Of a DNA stretch of 64,000 bases, positions 8,166 to 17,769 are shown in pieces; the first letter of the stretch is position 1; the number at the start of each line of letters is the position of its first letter. The translations under genes and the position numbers were made by a program. Source of the DNA: Micromonospora sp. NBC_01740 (lineage in GTDB: Bacteria > Actinomycetota > Actinomycetes > Mycobacteriales > Micromonosporaceae); contig NZ_CP109150.1 of the NCBI RefSeq assembly GCF_035920365.1, positions 744,001 through 808,000 on the forward strand, in the 5' to 3' direction. The notes below the pieces were generated by a model. It had not been told where the DNA came from. It saw only the letters and a list, made by a program, of their open reading frames with translations, and did no database searches.

Positions 8166-9500
8166 GTGCGCCGGCTTCTTCGTCACCCCGTACGGCTCGT
8201 GCCGCTCGGCTTCCTGGTGACGATCCTGGTCGGCACCGGACTGCTGATGCTGCCCTGGGCCACCAGCGAGTACCGGCACACCCCGTTCCTGACCGCCCTC
8301 TTCACCGCCACCTCGGCGGTCTCGGTGACCGGAATGGCGGTGGTGGACACCCCGAACTACTGGAACGGGTTCGGGCTCGTGATGATCACCGTGCTCACCC
8401 AGGTCGGCGGCCTCGGCATCGTGACCGGTGCGACCCTGGTGATCCTCGTGGTGGCCCGGCGGCTGGGGCTGCGCAGCCGGCTGCTGGTGCAGGCCGAGAC
8501 CGCCGAGTTCGGCATCGGCGACGTACGCCGGCTGCTGCTGCACATCGCCGGCCTCGCGCTGGCCTGCGAGGCGGTCATCACCGCGATCCTGACCGCCCGG
8601 CTGTGGATCACCTACGACTACCCGTTCGGCCGGGCCCTCTGGGGCAGCGTCTTCCACGCCGTCCAGGCCTTCAACAACGGCGGGTTCGCCCTCTACACCG
8701 ACAGCCTGGTCGCCTTCTCCACCGACGCCTGGGTCACCCTGCCGCTGGCCTTCGGCACGATCATCGGCGGGCTGGGCTTCCCGGCGCTCTTCGAGGCGGC
8801 GCGGGAGTGGCGGCACCCGACCCGGTGGGCGGTCGCCACCAAGCTGACCGTCTGGGGCAGCCTGACACTGCTGGTGGTGGGCTTCACCGCCCTGCTGACC
8901 ATCGAGTGGGCCAACCCGCGCACCCTGGGCATCTACACCTGGCCGGACAAGCTCCTGGTGGCGTTCGCCCAGAACTCGTACATCCGCACCGGCGGTTTCA
9001 ACGTCCTGGACGTGGACGGCCTGGAGGAGGAGAGCTATCCCCTCTTCATCGCGCTGATGTTCATCGGCGGCGGCAGCGCGAGCACGGCCGGCGGGATCAA
9101 GGTGGCGACCTTCTTCCTGCTCGCCTTCGTGATGTGGGCGGAACTGCGGGGAGAGCCGGACGTGACGGTCGGGAAACGCCGGGTGGCCACCGCCAGCCAG
9201 CGGCAGGCCATCACCGTCGCCCTGCTCAGCGTCGCGCTGTTGGCCTGCGGCACGGTGCTGCTGATCTTCATCACCGAGGGAGTCCCCTTCCACGCGGCGC
9301 TGTTCGAGGTCACCTCGGCGCTCACCACCACCGGACTCAGCGTCGGGATCGCCGCGTCGCTGCCGGAGAACGGCCAGCTCGCCCTGATCATCCTCATGTT
9401 CGTCGGCCGGATCGGGCCGCTGACCCTCGGGTCGGCGCTCGCCCTGAACACCCGCCGGCGGCTGTACCGCTACCCGGAGGAGCAACCCGTTGTCGGCTAG
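8166..9500 (+). CDS. ktrB: Potassium uptake channel subunit KtrB/TrkH family
   Basis: This 444-residue membrane protein of the Trk/Ktr/HKT superfamily carries the four half-filter loops: SAVSVTGMAV, AFNNGGFAL, SYIRTGGFN and TTTGLSVG, each with its conserved Gly. The short N-terminus (VRRLLRHPVRLVPLGF) leads straight into the first membrane helix. I chose the GTG at 8166 because an aaggaag sequence lies about 9 bases upstream; the frame stays open further upstream, but with non-coding-like composition. It imports K+ (often Na+-coupled) and is gated by the cytosolic partner encoded immediately downstream, whose start overlaps by 11 bases. Confidence 0.92.
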   Translation: MRRLLRHPVRLVPLGFLVTILVGTGLLMLPWATSEYRHTPFLTALFTATSAVSVTGMAVVDTPNYWNGFGLVMITVLTQVGGLGIVTGATLVILVVARRLGLRSRLLVQAETAEFGIGDVRRLLLHIAGLALACEAVITAILTARLWITYDYPFGRALWGSVFHAVQAFNNGGFALYTDSLVAFSTDAWVTLPLAFGTIIGGLGFPALFEAAREWRHPTRWAVATKLTVWGSLTLLVVGFTALLTIEWANPRTLGIYTWPDKLLVAFAQNSYIRTGGFNVLDVDGLEEESYPLFIALMFIGGGSASTAGGIKVATFFLLAFVMWAELRGEPDVTVGKRRVATASQRQAITVALLSVALLACGTVLLIFITEGVPFHAALFEVTSALTTTGLSVGIAASLPENGQLALIILMFVGRIGPLTLGSALALNTRRRLYRYPEEQPVVG

Positions 9501-10158
9501 GAGGACGGACGAGGGCAGTGTCGTGGTGATCGGACTGGGCCGGTTCGGGTGTCACCTGTCCGGCGCACTGGCCGCGATGAACCACGAGGTGCTGGCCATC
9601 GACCGCAACCCGGAGCAGGTGCAGCGGTGGTCGGCGCAGCTCGACCGCGTCGTGCAGGCCGACTCCACCGAGGAGGGGTCGCTGCGCCAACTCGGCGTGG
9701 CGGACTTCGGCCGGGCGGTGGTCGCCATCGGCGCCTCGTTGGAGGCGAGCGTGCTGACGGTGCTGGCGCTGGTCGAGCTGGGCGTACCGCAGATCTGGGC
9801 GCGGGCCACCTCGACGAAGCACGCCAAGATCCTGAACTCGGTCGGCGCGCACCACGTGATCTTTCCCGAGGCGGAGACCGGGGAGCGGCTGGCCCACCTC
9901 ATCGTCAGCAGGATGCTCGACTTCATCGAGTTCGGCGACGACTTCGCCATCGCCAAGGTGTGCGCCCCGGAGGCGATGCTCGGCCGGCCGCTCTCGGAAC
10001 TGACGCCCACCGGGCGCTACGGCGTACGCGTGGTGGGCGTGAAGCTGCCCGGGGAACGCTTTCGGTACGCCACCGACGCCACCGTGATCGCCCCGGGCAG
10101 CATGCTGATCGTCGAGGGGGACATCGAGCAGGTGCAACGGTTCTCGGAGTTCAGCTGA
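9490..10158 (+). CDS. ktrA: Potassium uptake regulatory subunit KtrA/TrkA (RCK)
   Basis: The protein has 222 residues. The N-terminal RCK_N Rossmann domain begins VVVIGLGRFGCHLSGAL (GxGxxG near residue 16), binds ATP/NAD-type nucleotides and extends to about residue 140. A C-terminal RCK_C domain follows (RPLSELTPTGRYGVRVVGVK), the usual site for regulatory ligands such as c-di-AMP. The start is a TTG at 9490 with ggagg 8 bases upstream, inside the last codons of ktrB. As an octameric gating ring it opens the KtrB pore. Convergent with the kinase gene at 10170. Confidence 0.9.
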   Translation: MSARRTDEGSVVVIGLGRFGCHLSGALAAMNHEVLAIDRNPEQVQRWSAQLDRVVQADSTEEGSLRQLGVADFGRAVVAIGASLEASVLTVLALVELGVPQIWARATSTKHAKILNSVGAHHVIFPEAETGERLAHLIVSRMLDFIEFGDDFAIAKVCAPEAMLGRPLSELTPTGRYGVRVVGVKLPGERFRYATDATVIAPGSMLIVEGDIEQVQRFSEFS

Positions 10159-10169
10159 CCCCGGCGGGC

Positions 10170-11852
10170 TCAGTCGTCGTCATCGTCCCTTTCCGTGTCC
10201 CTTTCCCTTTCCGTTTCCTGACTTACTTTTTTTCCACCACCCGCCTTGCCCTTGCCCTTGCCGGAGTTGTCGGACTTGGCCTTGGACCCGCCGGAGTTCC
10301 CGGCCGATGTGCCGGCCTTCTTCGGCGGGGCCTTGACGGTGGGCGCCTTGACCGGTGCCTTGGCCGGCGCCTTGGTGGTGGGTGCCACGCTGGGCGCCGC
10401 GCCGGCCACCCCGGAGACCTGCGCCCCGCAGGCCTCGTCACCGAGGCGGAACTCCAGCGGCAGCGGGTTGGCCCCGCCGTGGCGGCCGGTCAGCGTGAGT
10501 TTCTCGGACGCGCCGGGGGCCAGCGCGGCCCGCTCCGGAGCCGGCTCCACGAGCACCGTGCGCCCCTGCTGGCGCACCGGGACGGGGGCCGCCTTCGTCA
10601 CCGTCTGCTGGCTGGGGAAGGTGAAGCTCAGCCGCCAGTCGCGCAACTCCCGCATGCCGGTGTTGGTCAGGGTCAGCTCGGCGGCGAAGTCCTTGCCGGA
10701 GTCCGTGCGCAGCGCGTACGTGACCCGGCAGGGCGGCGGCGTCTCCGCCCCCATCCGCGCCTCCGTCGGCTGGTCGATGCCGCCGCTGGCGGGGCTGTGC
10801 GAGGTCACCCCCCACAGCGCCGCGGTCACCGCCACCAGCCCGGCGGCGGCCACCCCCGCCTCGATCCGCCGGCGCCGGGTCGCCGCGCGCCGGTTGCGCG
10901 TACGGGAGAACGGCAGCGCGTCGGTCGCGGCGGACCAGGGCAGGATCGTGGTGCCGGCGGCGGCCAGCGCGTCCTCGTCCACGGGCCCCGATGCGGGGGA
11001 GACCGGCACCGGGGCGATCATGCCGGCGGCCTCGGCGAGCGTACGCGCGACCTCGGCGGTGGCGGGCCGGTCGCCCGGGCGCTTGGCCAGGCAGCGGCTC
11101 ACGAGCTCGCGCACCTCGTCGGGCAGCCCCGGCACCGGCGGCATCGGCTCCGGCTCGTTGTACATGTGCGCGCGCAGCATCTGCGTGGTGGTGCTCGCCT
11201 GCCACGGCAGCCGGCCGGTGAGCATCCGGTAGAGCAGCAGGCCGACCGCGTACACGTCGGTGGCCGGGGAGACCTGGCCGTTGTCGAGCCGCTCCGGGGC
11301 GAGGTACGCGGGGGTGCCGAGCAGTGCGCCGTCCGGCCCCTTCTCCTTCTCCCCCACCAGCGCGGAGATGCCGAAGTCGACCACCTTCACGCCGGTGGCG
11401 GTCAGCATGACGTTGCCCGGGGTGACGTCGCGGTGCACCACGCCACGGGCGTGCGCGGTGGCCAGCGCCGAGGTGACCTCCGCGCCGATCGTCACCGCCT
11501 CCCGCCAGGGCAGACTGCCCCGGCGCAGTCGGCCGGTCAGCGACTCCCCGTCGACCAGCTCCATGACGACGTACGGCACGGTCAGGCCGACCTGCTCCGA
11601 CTCGCCGTAGTCGTACACGTTGGTGATGTTGGGGTGGCACAGCCGGGCTGCGGCCTGCGCCTCGATCCGGATGCGGTGCCGGAACGCGCGGTCGGCGGCC
11701 AGCCGCGACGCGAGCACCTTGACCGCCACCTGCCGGCCCAGCACCTCGTCGTAGCCGCGCCAGACGACGGACATGCCGCCCGCCCCCAGCTGTTCGATCA
11801 GCCGGTACCGTTCGCCCAGCAGTTGTGCGCCGTCCCGGATCGGTCCACCCAT
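10170..11852 (-). CDS. Membrane receptor Ser/Thr protein kinase with CBM2-like extracellular domain
   Basis: This 560-residue PknB-type kinase has a Gly loop GAGGMSVVWRG (23-33), ATP Lys45, the HRD loop at 140-142 and DFG at 159-161. The loop reads HRDVTPGN, with Thr where Ser/Thr kinases normally have Lys. A basic juxtamembrane stretch (RRAATRRRRIE) precedes one membrane helix (about 331-351). The outer part (about residues 372-480) matches the CBM2 fold pattern: Cys start, LTNTGMRELRDWRLSFTFPSQQ, Cys end. It keeps only one Trp, so polysaccharide binding is uncertain. A Lys/Pro/Ala-rich then Lys/Gly-rich tail follows. An A7 run (10227-10233) precedes an odd acidic end; see findings. It probably senses envelope cues. 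Confidence 0.9.
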   Translation of the reverse strand: MGGPIRDGAQLLGERYRLIEQLGAGGMSVVWRGYDEVLGRQVAVKVLASRLAADRAFRHRIRIEAQAAARLCHPNITNVYDYGESEQVGLTVPYVVMELVDGESLTGRLRRGSLPWREAVTIGAEVTSALATAHARGVVHRDVTPGNVMLTATGVKVVDFGISALVGEKEKGPDGALLGTPAYLAPERLDNGQVSPATDVYAVGLLLYRMLTGRLPWQASTTTQMLRAHMYNEPEPMPPVPGLPDEVRELVSRCLAKRPGDRPATAEVARTLAEAAGMIAPVPVSPASGPVDEDALAAAGTTILPWSAATDALPFSRTRNRRAATRRRRIEAGVAAAGLVAVTAALWGVTSHSPASGGIDQPTEARMGAETPPPCRVTYALRTDSGKDFAAELTLTNTGMRELRDWRLSFTFPSQQTVTKAAPVPVRQQGRTVLVEPAPERAALAPGASEKLTLTGRHGGANPLPLEFRLGDEACGAQVSGVAGAAPSVAPTTKAPAKAPVKAPTVKAPPKKAGTSAGNSGGSKAKSDNSGKGKGKAGGGKKVSQETERERDTERDDDDD

Positions 11853-11922
11853 GAGGGTCGTTGTTGCCCCGGACCGACCCGGCTACACCTGAAGGGTCGG
11901 AATCGGTCAGCGATTCACCCGT

Positions 11923-13476
11923 TCAGGCGGTGGCGAGGAGCTGGTCCACGGGCGCGTAGTCGTCGGTCAGCACCAGCGCCTCGCCGACGAACGCGGTGAG
12001 GTCGGCACCCGCCAGCAGGCTGGCGTCCTCCCGCAGCTCGGCCAGCCGGGCGCGGACCGCCTCCAGCGGCAGCGGGGCGTCGGAGGCGACGATGAGGAAG
12101 TTCGAGCCCTCCTGACCGGCGAGCGCCGCCGCCGGGGCGATCAGGGCGACGTGCCGGAACTCGGCGGCGACGGTGGCCAGCTCGCTGCGGATGAAGCGCA
12201 GCGGCGGGTAGTCGATGACGTTCTGCACGTAGACGCCGCCGGGGCGGGTCACCCGGCGGACCTCGGCGGCCATCTCCCGGGTGGCGAGGTGCCAGGGCAC
12301 CACCAGGTGCCCGAACGCGTCGCCGACCACGAGGTCGCGGCTGTCGGTGCCCTCCCCCGCGACGAGCAGCCGGGCGTCACCCACGACCGCCCGCAGGTCC
12401 GGCCCCTGGCGTACGCCGAGCTGGCGCTCGCCCAGCTCGACCAGCCCGCCGTCGATCTCGAACACGACGTTGTCGGTGCCCGGACGGGTGGCGGTCAGGT
12501 AGCGGGGCACGGTGAACCCGCCGCCGCCCAGGTGCAGCGCGTCGAGCCGCTGCCCCTGCGGGGCGACCACGTCGGCCACCGCCCCGATCCACCGGGTGTA
12601 CGCGTACTCCAGGTGGGTCGGGTCGGCGAGGTCCACGTACGAGTGCTGGGCCGAGTTGAGCAGTAGGGTGCGGCCGGAGTCCCGGGCGGGATCGACCTCC
12701 ACGCTGGCGCAGTGGTAGGCGGTCTCGATGTCGCACGGGTTCGGGGCGACGGTGGTCAGCCCGGCGCCGACGAGACCGAGCACCGCCAGGGCGGCCTTGG
12801 CGCGGGCGGGGCCGGGCAGCTCCGCGCGGTCCTGGCGGCGCAGCCACACCCCGAGGCCGAGCCCGGTGAGCCCGAGCGAGGCCGCGAGGGCGAACAGGAT
12901 GACCGTGCTGGGCAGCGCGGCCACCAGCACGAAACCGGTGACCAGGGTGGCCGTGACCGCGCCCAGCGTGCCTACGCTGGAGAGCCGGCCGACCACCTGG
13001 CCGGTGCGCCGCAGGTCGGCGAGCTGGAGCTTGACGACAAGCGGGGTGACGGCGGCGAGCAGGGCCGCCGGCACGAAGACGGCGAGCGCGACGAGCAGCA
13101 GGATGGCCGAGGCCGCCCCGCCGCGCAGCACCTCGCCGGCGTACCGGACGACGGGCAGGGTGACGGCCGTGGCGATGCCGGCCAGCACCAGCGCCGGGGC
13201 CAGCATCGCCCTCGGGTTGCGCCGGTCGGCCAGCCAGCCGCCCGTCCACGCGCCGTAGGCGATGGCGGCCAGGGCGATGCCGATGACCGAGCTGGTCACC
13301 TGGAGGGTCACCCCGACGTACGGCCCGACCAGCCGCAGCGCGGCGGTCTCCAGCACCAGGACGGCGCCGCTGGAGAAGAAGACCAGGAACGCGGCGAGGC
13401 CGTTGGGCAGGGCCCGGGCGGTCGAGGCCGCCGGAGCGGCGGGCGGGACCGTGACGTCGGAGGATGGGGAGCTCAC
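11923..13476 (-). CDS. Fused membrane / spermidine synthase-like protein
   Basis: This 517-residue protein has about six to seven hydrophobic segments (residues 25-235) followed by a soluble Rossmann domain of the spermidine synthase/methyltransferase type (LHLGGGGFTVPRYL, then VVFEIDGGLVELGE as the acidic loop and VVGDAR). The motif DYAPVDQLL close to the C-terminus matches the family ending. Such fusions are widespread in actinobacteria, but their substrate is not established. Polyamine synthesis should not be assumed, because the aminopropyl-transfer Asp motif is not clearly kept. The ATG start gives MSSPSSDVTVPP, a short polar tail before the first helix. Confidence 0.85.
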   Translation of the reverse strand: MSSPSSDVTVPPAAPAASTARALPNGLAAFLVFFSSGAVLVLETAALRLVGPYVGVTLQVTSSVIGIALAAIAYGAWTGGWLADRRNPRAMLAPALVLAGIATAVTLPVVRYAGEVLRGGAASAILLLVALAVFVPAALLAAVTPLVVKLQLADLRRTGQVVGRLSSVGTLGAVTATLVTGFVLVAALPSTVILFALAASLGLTGLGLGVWLRRQDRAELPGPARAKAALAVLGLVGAGLTTVAPNPCDIETAYHCASVEVDPARDSGRTLLLNSAQHSYVDLADPTHLEYAYTRWIGAVADVVAPQGQRLDALHLGGGGFTVPRYLTATRPGTDNVVFEIDGGLVELGERQLGVRQGPDLRAVVGDARLLVAGEGTDSRDLVVGDAFGHLVVPWHLATREMAAEVRRVTRPGGVYVQNVIDYPPLRFIRSELATVAAEFRHVALIAPAAALAGQEGSNFLIVASDAPLPLEAVRARLAELREDASLLAGADLTAFVGEALVLTDDYAPVDQLLATA

Positions 13477-13512
13477 CCGCGCGATGGTACGCAGGAAAAC
13501 TGGGCCCCCGGG

Positions 13513-14565
13513 TCAGTACATCGAGAGATGAACATGGTTCGTGTGGTCGGCGGCGGGGCTGCCGCTGCCGCCGTACGCCCGCCAGCCGGTGCCGGGGTGC
13601 CAGATCTGCCGGTACCAGATCACGTAGAGCACGCCCAGCCGGCTGGCGTTGCGCACGTGCCAGGCGGCGAGGCTGTCCCCGTACGACTTGTCCCCGCCGG
13701 TGGCGGTCTTGTCCTCGAACCCGCCCGTGGCGGCCGAGAAGTCGCAGGCCCGGCCCTTGGGGTGCTCGCCCGAGCCGCCGCTGCGGTAGCAGGAGACGTG
13801 CCGCTTGTAGCCCGCGGCCTGGGTCTGCTTGAGGGCGTTGAGCGTGCGCGCGGTGATGCAGCCGGAGGTGGTCGGGTCGTTCACCGAGCAGGACTCCGAC
13901 GGCCAGGACCCGTCCGAGTTGCGGGGGGCCGGCTTCGCCGAGGTGGAGTTGCCGCCGCTGAAGCCGCCGCTGCTGCCCGAGCTGACCTCCGCGAGCGCCG
14001 CCTCGGCCTCCTTCTTCTTCTTCGCCATCACGGCGAGCTGCTTCTGCTGCTCCCGGACCTCGGTGTCGATGGCGATCTTGGCCTGCCGCGCCTGCTCCCG
14101 CGCCTCGATCAGGCTGCGCAGTCGCCTGCTGTCGCGCTGTGCCATCAGGTCGAGGCTGGCCGCCCGGTCCAGGAACGCCTCGGGGGAGGCGCTGTTGAGC
14201 AGCATCGACGTGGGCGTCAGCCGGCCCAGCCGGTAGGACTGGGCGGCCACCTCGCCGACCTGCGCGGTCAGCTCGACCAGCCGGACCTCCACGGCGCCCA
14301 GCTGCCCGGCCAGCTGCTTCTGCCGGACCTTGGAGTTCTCCAGCTTCCCCTTGGCCTCGATGTGCGCCTTGGCGGTGGCTTCCAGGGCGTCCCGGAGCTT
14401 CTTGGTGCCGCCCTCGTTGGGCTCCGCGTACGCCGGCACGGCGCCGACGCCGAAGAGCAGGGTGACGGCGACGAGCAGGGCGGTCAGCGGACGGCGGGCA
14501 CGTCGCCCGGCCGACAGGGCGGTCAGCGGGCGACCGTGACGCCCGACGGGCATGGTCCTGCGCAC
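13513..14565 (-). CDS. Secreted coiled-coil protein with M15/VanY-like C-terminal domain
   Basis: The protein has 350 residues from a GTG at 14565, which has ggaagg 8 bases upstream; an in-frame ATG at 14553 is an alternative. A signal peptide (PLTALLVAVTLLFGVGAVPAYA) is followed by a long coiled coil (about residues 55-190, resembling the CwlO/RipA N-terminal domain). A Ser/Gly linker leads to a 120-residue C-terminal domain with GEHPKGRACDF and DHTNHVHLSMY. The His-x6-Asp and His-x-His pattern fits a zinc-binding D-Ala-D-Ala carboxypeptidase-like or ARB-07466-type domain. It likely acts on peptidoglycan or at the septum; catalysis is unproven. Confidence 0.8.
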   Translation of the reverse strand: MRRTMPVGRHGRPLTALSAGRRARRPLTALLVAVTLLFGVGAVPAYAEPNEGGTKKLRDALEATAKAHIEAKGKLENSKVRQKQLAGQLGAVEVRLVELTAQVGEVAAQSYRLGRLTPTSMLLNSASPEAFLDRAASLDLMAQRDSRRLRSLIEAREQARQAKIAIDTEVREQQKQLAVMAKKKKEAEAALAEVSSGSSGGFSGGNSTSAKPAPRNSDGSWPSESCSVNDPTTSGCITARTLNALKQTQAAGYKRHVSCYRSGGSGEHPKGRACDFSAATGGFEDKTATGGDKSYGDSLAAWHVRNASRLGVLYVIWYRQIWHPGTGWRAYGGSGSPAADHTNHVHLSMY

Positions 14566-14745
14566 GAAAGCATCCTTCCGTCGGCCGCCGGCCCCGGATG
14601 ACAACACGGCGCGGCGGCGGCCCCCGCCGGGCGCCGGTCGGCGGCCTGCTGGCGGAGACCGGCGGTCAGGATACCGGACGGAGCACGCCGGGCCAGGCCC
14701 GCGAACGCCCGGACCGTCGGACGTCCACGCAGGGTCGCAGCGACG

Positions 14746-15558
14746 TCACGCGCCGTCGAGCAGAGCCTCACGCACGTCCACCCAGATCTGCTCGCTCGCG
14801 GCGACCAGGAGGCCGTGGCCGTCGTCCCCCGGGCGGTAGTCGGTGCCGTCGAAGCGCCGCGCGACCCCGCCCGCCGCCCGGACCAGCAGGGCGCCCGGGG
14901 CGTGGTCCCACGGCAGGGTGCGCCAGAAGAGCACGAAGTCCTGGTCCCCGGTCAGCACGTCCAGGTACTCCCGGCCGGCGCAGTGCTGGCCGGGCAGCAT
15001 CTCGCCCAGCCGCGCGCCGCCCGCCTCGACCAGCGCGCGCGGCGCGGCCGGCAGCGCGTGCGACATCGCGGCGCCGCGCACCGCGTCGAGCGCGGGCGCC
15101 CGGTCGCCGGTCCGCACCGGCCGGCCGTCGAGCCAGGTGCCCTCGCCGGCCCGCGCGACGGCCAGCGTCCCGGCGAGCGGGTCGAGCACCCACGCGGCGA
15201 CGGGATCCCCGTCGGTCAGCAGCGCCACCATCAGCGCGAACGGCTGCCGGCCGGCGGCGAAGTTCGAGGTGCCGTCGACCGGGTCGACGAGCCACACGTC
15301 GCCGGAGGCGCGCAGGTGCTCCAGCAGGGCCGGGTCGTCGGCGACCGCCTCCTCGCCCACCACCACCGAGCCGGGGCGCAGCCGGCGCAGGGCCGCCGAG
15401 ATCACCTCCTCGGCGCGGCGGTCTGCCACGGTGACGAGGTCGCCCGGCGCCTTCTCGCTCACGTCGGCGTCGTCGAGCTTGCGGAACAGCGGAAGCACGA
15501 CCTGGTCGGCGGTCTCGCGCAGCAGACCACCGACGTCGTCGAGCAGGGTGTCAGCCAC
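14746..15558 (-). CDS. Inositol monophosphatase family protein
   Basis: This 270-residue enzyme has the complete metal-binding set of the IMPase/FBPase/CysQ superfamily: VVGEEAV (Glu), [12 protein letters not shown] (two Asp, Gly, Thr) and [15 protein letters not shown] near the C-terminus (Asp). Candidate substrates are inositol-1-phosphate, histidinol-phosphate or PAP; sequence alone does not separate them. Its start overlaps the upstream receiver gene by eight bases, making it the last gene of the signalling operon that begins near 18983. That is unusual company for a metabolic phosphatase. Confidence 0.9.
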   Translation of the reverse strand: MADTLLDDVGGLLRETADQVVLPLFRKLDDADVSEKAPGDLVTVADRRAEEVISAALRRLRPGSVVVGEEAVADDPALLEHLRASGDVWLVDPVDGTSNFAAGRQPFALMVALLTDGDPVAAWVLDPLAGTLAVARAGEGTWLDGRPVRTGDRAPALDAVRGAAMSHALPAAPRALVEAGGARLGEMLPGQHCAGREYLDVLTGDQDFVLFWRTLPWDHAPGALLVRAAGGVARRFDGTDYRPGDDGHGLLVAASEQIWVDVREALLDGA

Positions 15559-16003
15559 GCGGCGGCAGCTTCACCACGCTGACGAAGAACTCGTCGATCT
15601 GCCGGACCACCGAGATGAAGCGCTCGAAGTCCACCGGCTTCGTCACGTACGCGTTGGCGTGCAGCTGGTAGCTGCGCAGGATGTCCTCGTCGGCCTGGGA
15701 GGTCGTCAGCACCACCACCGGGATCCGGCAGAGCTGCTCGTCGGACTTGATCTCCTCCAGCACCTCCCGGCCGTCGCGGCGGGGCAGGTTCAGGTCGAGC
15801 AGGATCAGGTCCGGCTGCACCACGTCGGCGTACTGGCCCTCCCGCCGCAGGTAGGCGAGCGCCTCGGCGCCGTCGGAGACGACGGTCAGCCGGTTGCGGA
15901 GCTTGTGCTCCTCGAACGCCTCCTGGGTCATCAACACGTCACCCGGATCGTCCTCGACCAGCAGGACCTCGATCGGGCTCTTGCCGTCCGCCGGCGCGGT
16001 CAT
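15551..16003 (-). CDS. Single-domain response regulator (Rcp1-like)
   Basis: This 150-residue stand-alone receiver has the acidic pocket EDD at 17-19, phospho-acceptor Asp70 in [13 protein letters not shown], a Thr/Ser switch at LTTSQ (100-102) and Lys122 in VTKPVD. There is no output domain. The LPRRDG insertion and the long alpha4 region are typical of Rcp1-type receivers that pair with phytochrome-like or CHASE3 kinases. Its ATG (16003) overlaps the kinase stop by four bases, so it is the probable phosphorylation partner of that kinase. Phosphate relay or an allosteric effect on the phosphatase upstream is inference. Confidence 0.92.
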   Translation of the reverse strand: MTAPADGKSPIEVLLVEDDPGDVLMTQEAFEEHKLRNRLTVVSDGAEALAYLRREGQYADVVQPDLILLDLNLPRRDGREVLEEIKSDEQLCRIPVVVLTTSQADEDILRSYQLHANAYVTKPVDFERFISVVRQIDEFFVSVVKLPPRG

Positions 16004-17769
16004 CCCACCGTCTCCCTCATGTCACCCGTTCTACCGCCTTCCGGTGCCCGGCCGGGCCCGTCCGTGGTCTCCGCCTCGTCGGCGCGCCGGTCGGCCTGCG
16101 CCGGAGCGCCGCCCGTGCCGGCCCCGGCGGCGGGCTCGTCGCCGTCCCCGGGCGTCCCGTCGCCGTCCCCGGCCACGCCGTCCCCGGTCGCCGGCTCGGC
16201 TGCGGACGCGGCGGCCGCCTCGACGTCCTCGGGGAGCGCCGGGAGGGTGAAGCGGATCGCCGTGCCCTCCTCGGTGCCCGTGTCCACCCAGACCCGACCG
16301 CCGTGGTACTCCACGATCTTCTTGACGATCGCCAGCCCGATCCCGGTGCCCGGGTACGCGTCCTTCGCGTGCAGCCGCTGGAAGATGACGAAGATCTTGT
16401 CGGCGAACTCCGGCTCGATCCCGATGCCGTTGTCCTGGCAGCTGATCTCCCACTCGTCGCCCACGAGGCGGGCCGAGACGTGCACCTTCGGGGGCACGTC
16501 GGGGCGGCGGAACTTGACCGAGTTGCTGACCAGGTTGGCCAGCAGGTTGGTCAGCAGCGGCTCCTCGCCACGGATGACGGGCAGCTCGCCCCAGGTCAGC
16601 TCCGCGTCGGCGTACTGCCGGGCCGCCTCGGTCTGGCCGGCCACGTCGCCCATGATCTTGTTCATGTCGACCTCGGTGAAGCCGGTGGTGAGCCGGCCGA
16701 TCCGGGAGAAGGCGAGCAGGTCGTTGATCAGACGCTGCATCCGCTGCGCGCCGTCGACCGCGAACGCGATGTACTGGTCGGCCCGCTCGTCCAACTGCCC
16801 GGCGTAGCGGCGCTGGAGGAGCTGGCAGAAGCTGGCCACCTTGCGCAGCGGCTCCTGGAGGTCGTGCGAGGCGACGTACGCGAACTGCTCCAGGTCACGG
16901 TTGGAGCGGGTGAGTTCCTCGGCCTGCTTCTGGAGCTGGCTGTTGACCCACTCGATCCGCTCCCGGGCCTCCCGTACCTCGGCCAGGTCCTTGGCGATCT
17001 TGCGCCGCATGGCGTCCACGTCCTCGGCGAGCCGGAGGAACTCGGGCGGACCGGCGCCGGCGATCCCGTGCTGGTAGTCGCCCTCGGCCACCTCGCGGAC
17101 CTGGTCGGCGAGGCCGGTCAGCGGGCGGATCACCATCTTGTCCAGGGAGACCAGCAGCATGCTGCCGGCGATGATCACCACCGCGAGGGCGGCGATCAGC
17201 AGGACGACCAGCAGGTTGCTCGTCCGCAGGACGTCCTCGGCACTGCGCTGCCGGGCCTCGAAGATCTCCTGCTGGAGATGGTCGACGGCGCCGCGTACGT
17301 CGTCGAACTGCTCCCGCGCCTGGTCGGTGATGAGCGCCTGCCCCGCGGTCGTGCCGTTCTGCTGCGTCGTGGTGACCACCGGCACCGCCACCGCCTGGCG
17401 CCACGCCTCGGCCCGTTCCTCGACCAGCCGGATCTCCTGCCGAAGCTCCGGATAGTCGTCGACCAGCCGCTGCATCGAGGCGACCAGATCCTGCTCGCGC
17501 TTCCGGCCCGCCTCGTACGGCGTCAGGTCCGCCGGGTTGCCGCTGACCGCGTAGCCGCGGACCGCCGTCTCCTGGTCCAGCAACGCGTTCAGCAGCTCCT
17601 GCGCCTGCACCCGCAGCGGGCCGGTCTTGTACAGGATCGCGTCGATGTGCGTCCGGTTCTTCGCCGCCAGCGCCACCTCGCCGCCGGCCAGCCCGATCAG
17701 CAGGACCGCGACGACGGTGAGCAGCGTGACGACCCGCCGGCGCAGGGTCCAGTCGCCGACGCGCGTCAC
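16000..17769 (-). CDS. CHASE3-domain sensor histidine kinase
   Basis: The protein has 589 residues. A first membrane helix (about 14-35) and a second (about 186-208) enclose an extracellular helical CHASE3-type domain ([24 protein letters not shown]). HAMP spans about 210-262. HisKA has the phospho-acceptor His302 in [13 protein letters not shown], and HATPase boxes include [17 protein letters not shown] and [18 protein letters not shown]. The last 70 residues are a Gly/Asp/Ala-rich disordered tail unusual for the family. It overlaps the phosphatase upstream and the receiver downstream by four bases each. The signal sensed is unknown. Confidence 0.92.
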   Translation of the reverse strand: MTRVGDWTLRRRVVTLLTVVAVLLIGLAGGEVALAAKNRTHIDAILYKTGPLRVQAQELLNALLDQETAVRGYAVSGNPADLTPYEAGRKREQDLVASMQRLVDDYPELRQEIRLVEERAEAWRQAVAVPVVTTTQQNGTTAGQALITDQAREQFDDVRGAVDHLQQEIFEARQRSAEDVLRTSNLLVVLLIAALAVVIIAGSMLLVSLDKMVIRPLTGLADQVREVAEGDYQHGIAGAGPPEFLRLAEDVDAMRRKIAKDLAEVREARERIEWVNSQLQKQAEELTRSNRDLEQFAYVASHDLQEPLRKVASFCQLLQRRYAGQLDERADQYIAFAVDGAQRMQRLINDLLAFSRIGRLTTGFTEVDMNKIMGDVAGQTEAARQYADAELTWGELPVIRGEEPLLTNLLANLVSNSVKFRRPDVPPKVHVSARLVGDEWEISCQDNGIGIEPEFADKIFVIFQRLHAKDAYPGTGIGLAIVKKIVEYHGGRVWVDTGTEEGTAIRFTLPALPEDVEAAAASAAEPATGDGVAGDGDGTPGDGDEPAAGAGTGGAPAQADRRADEAETTDGPGRAPEGGRTGDMRETVG

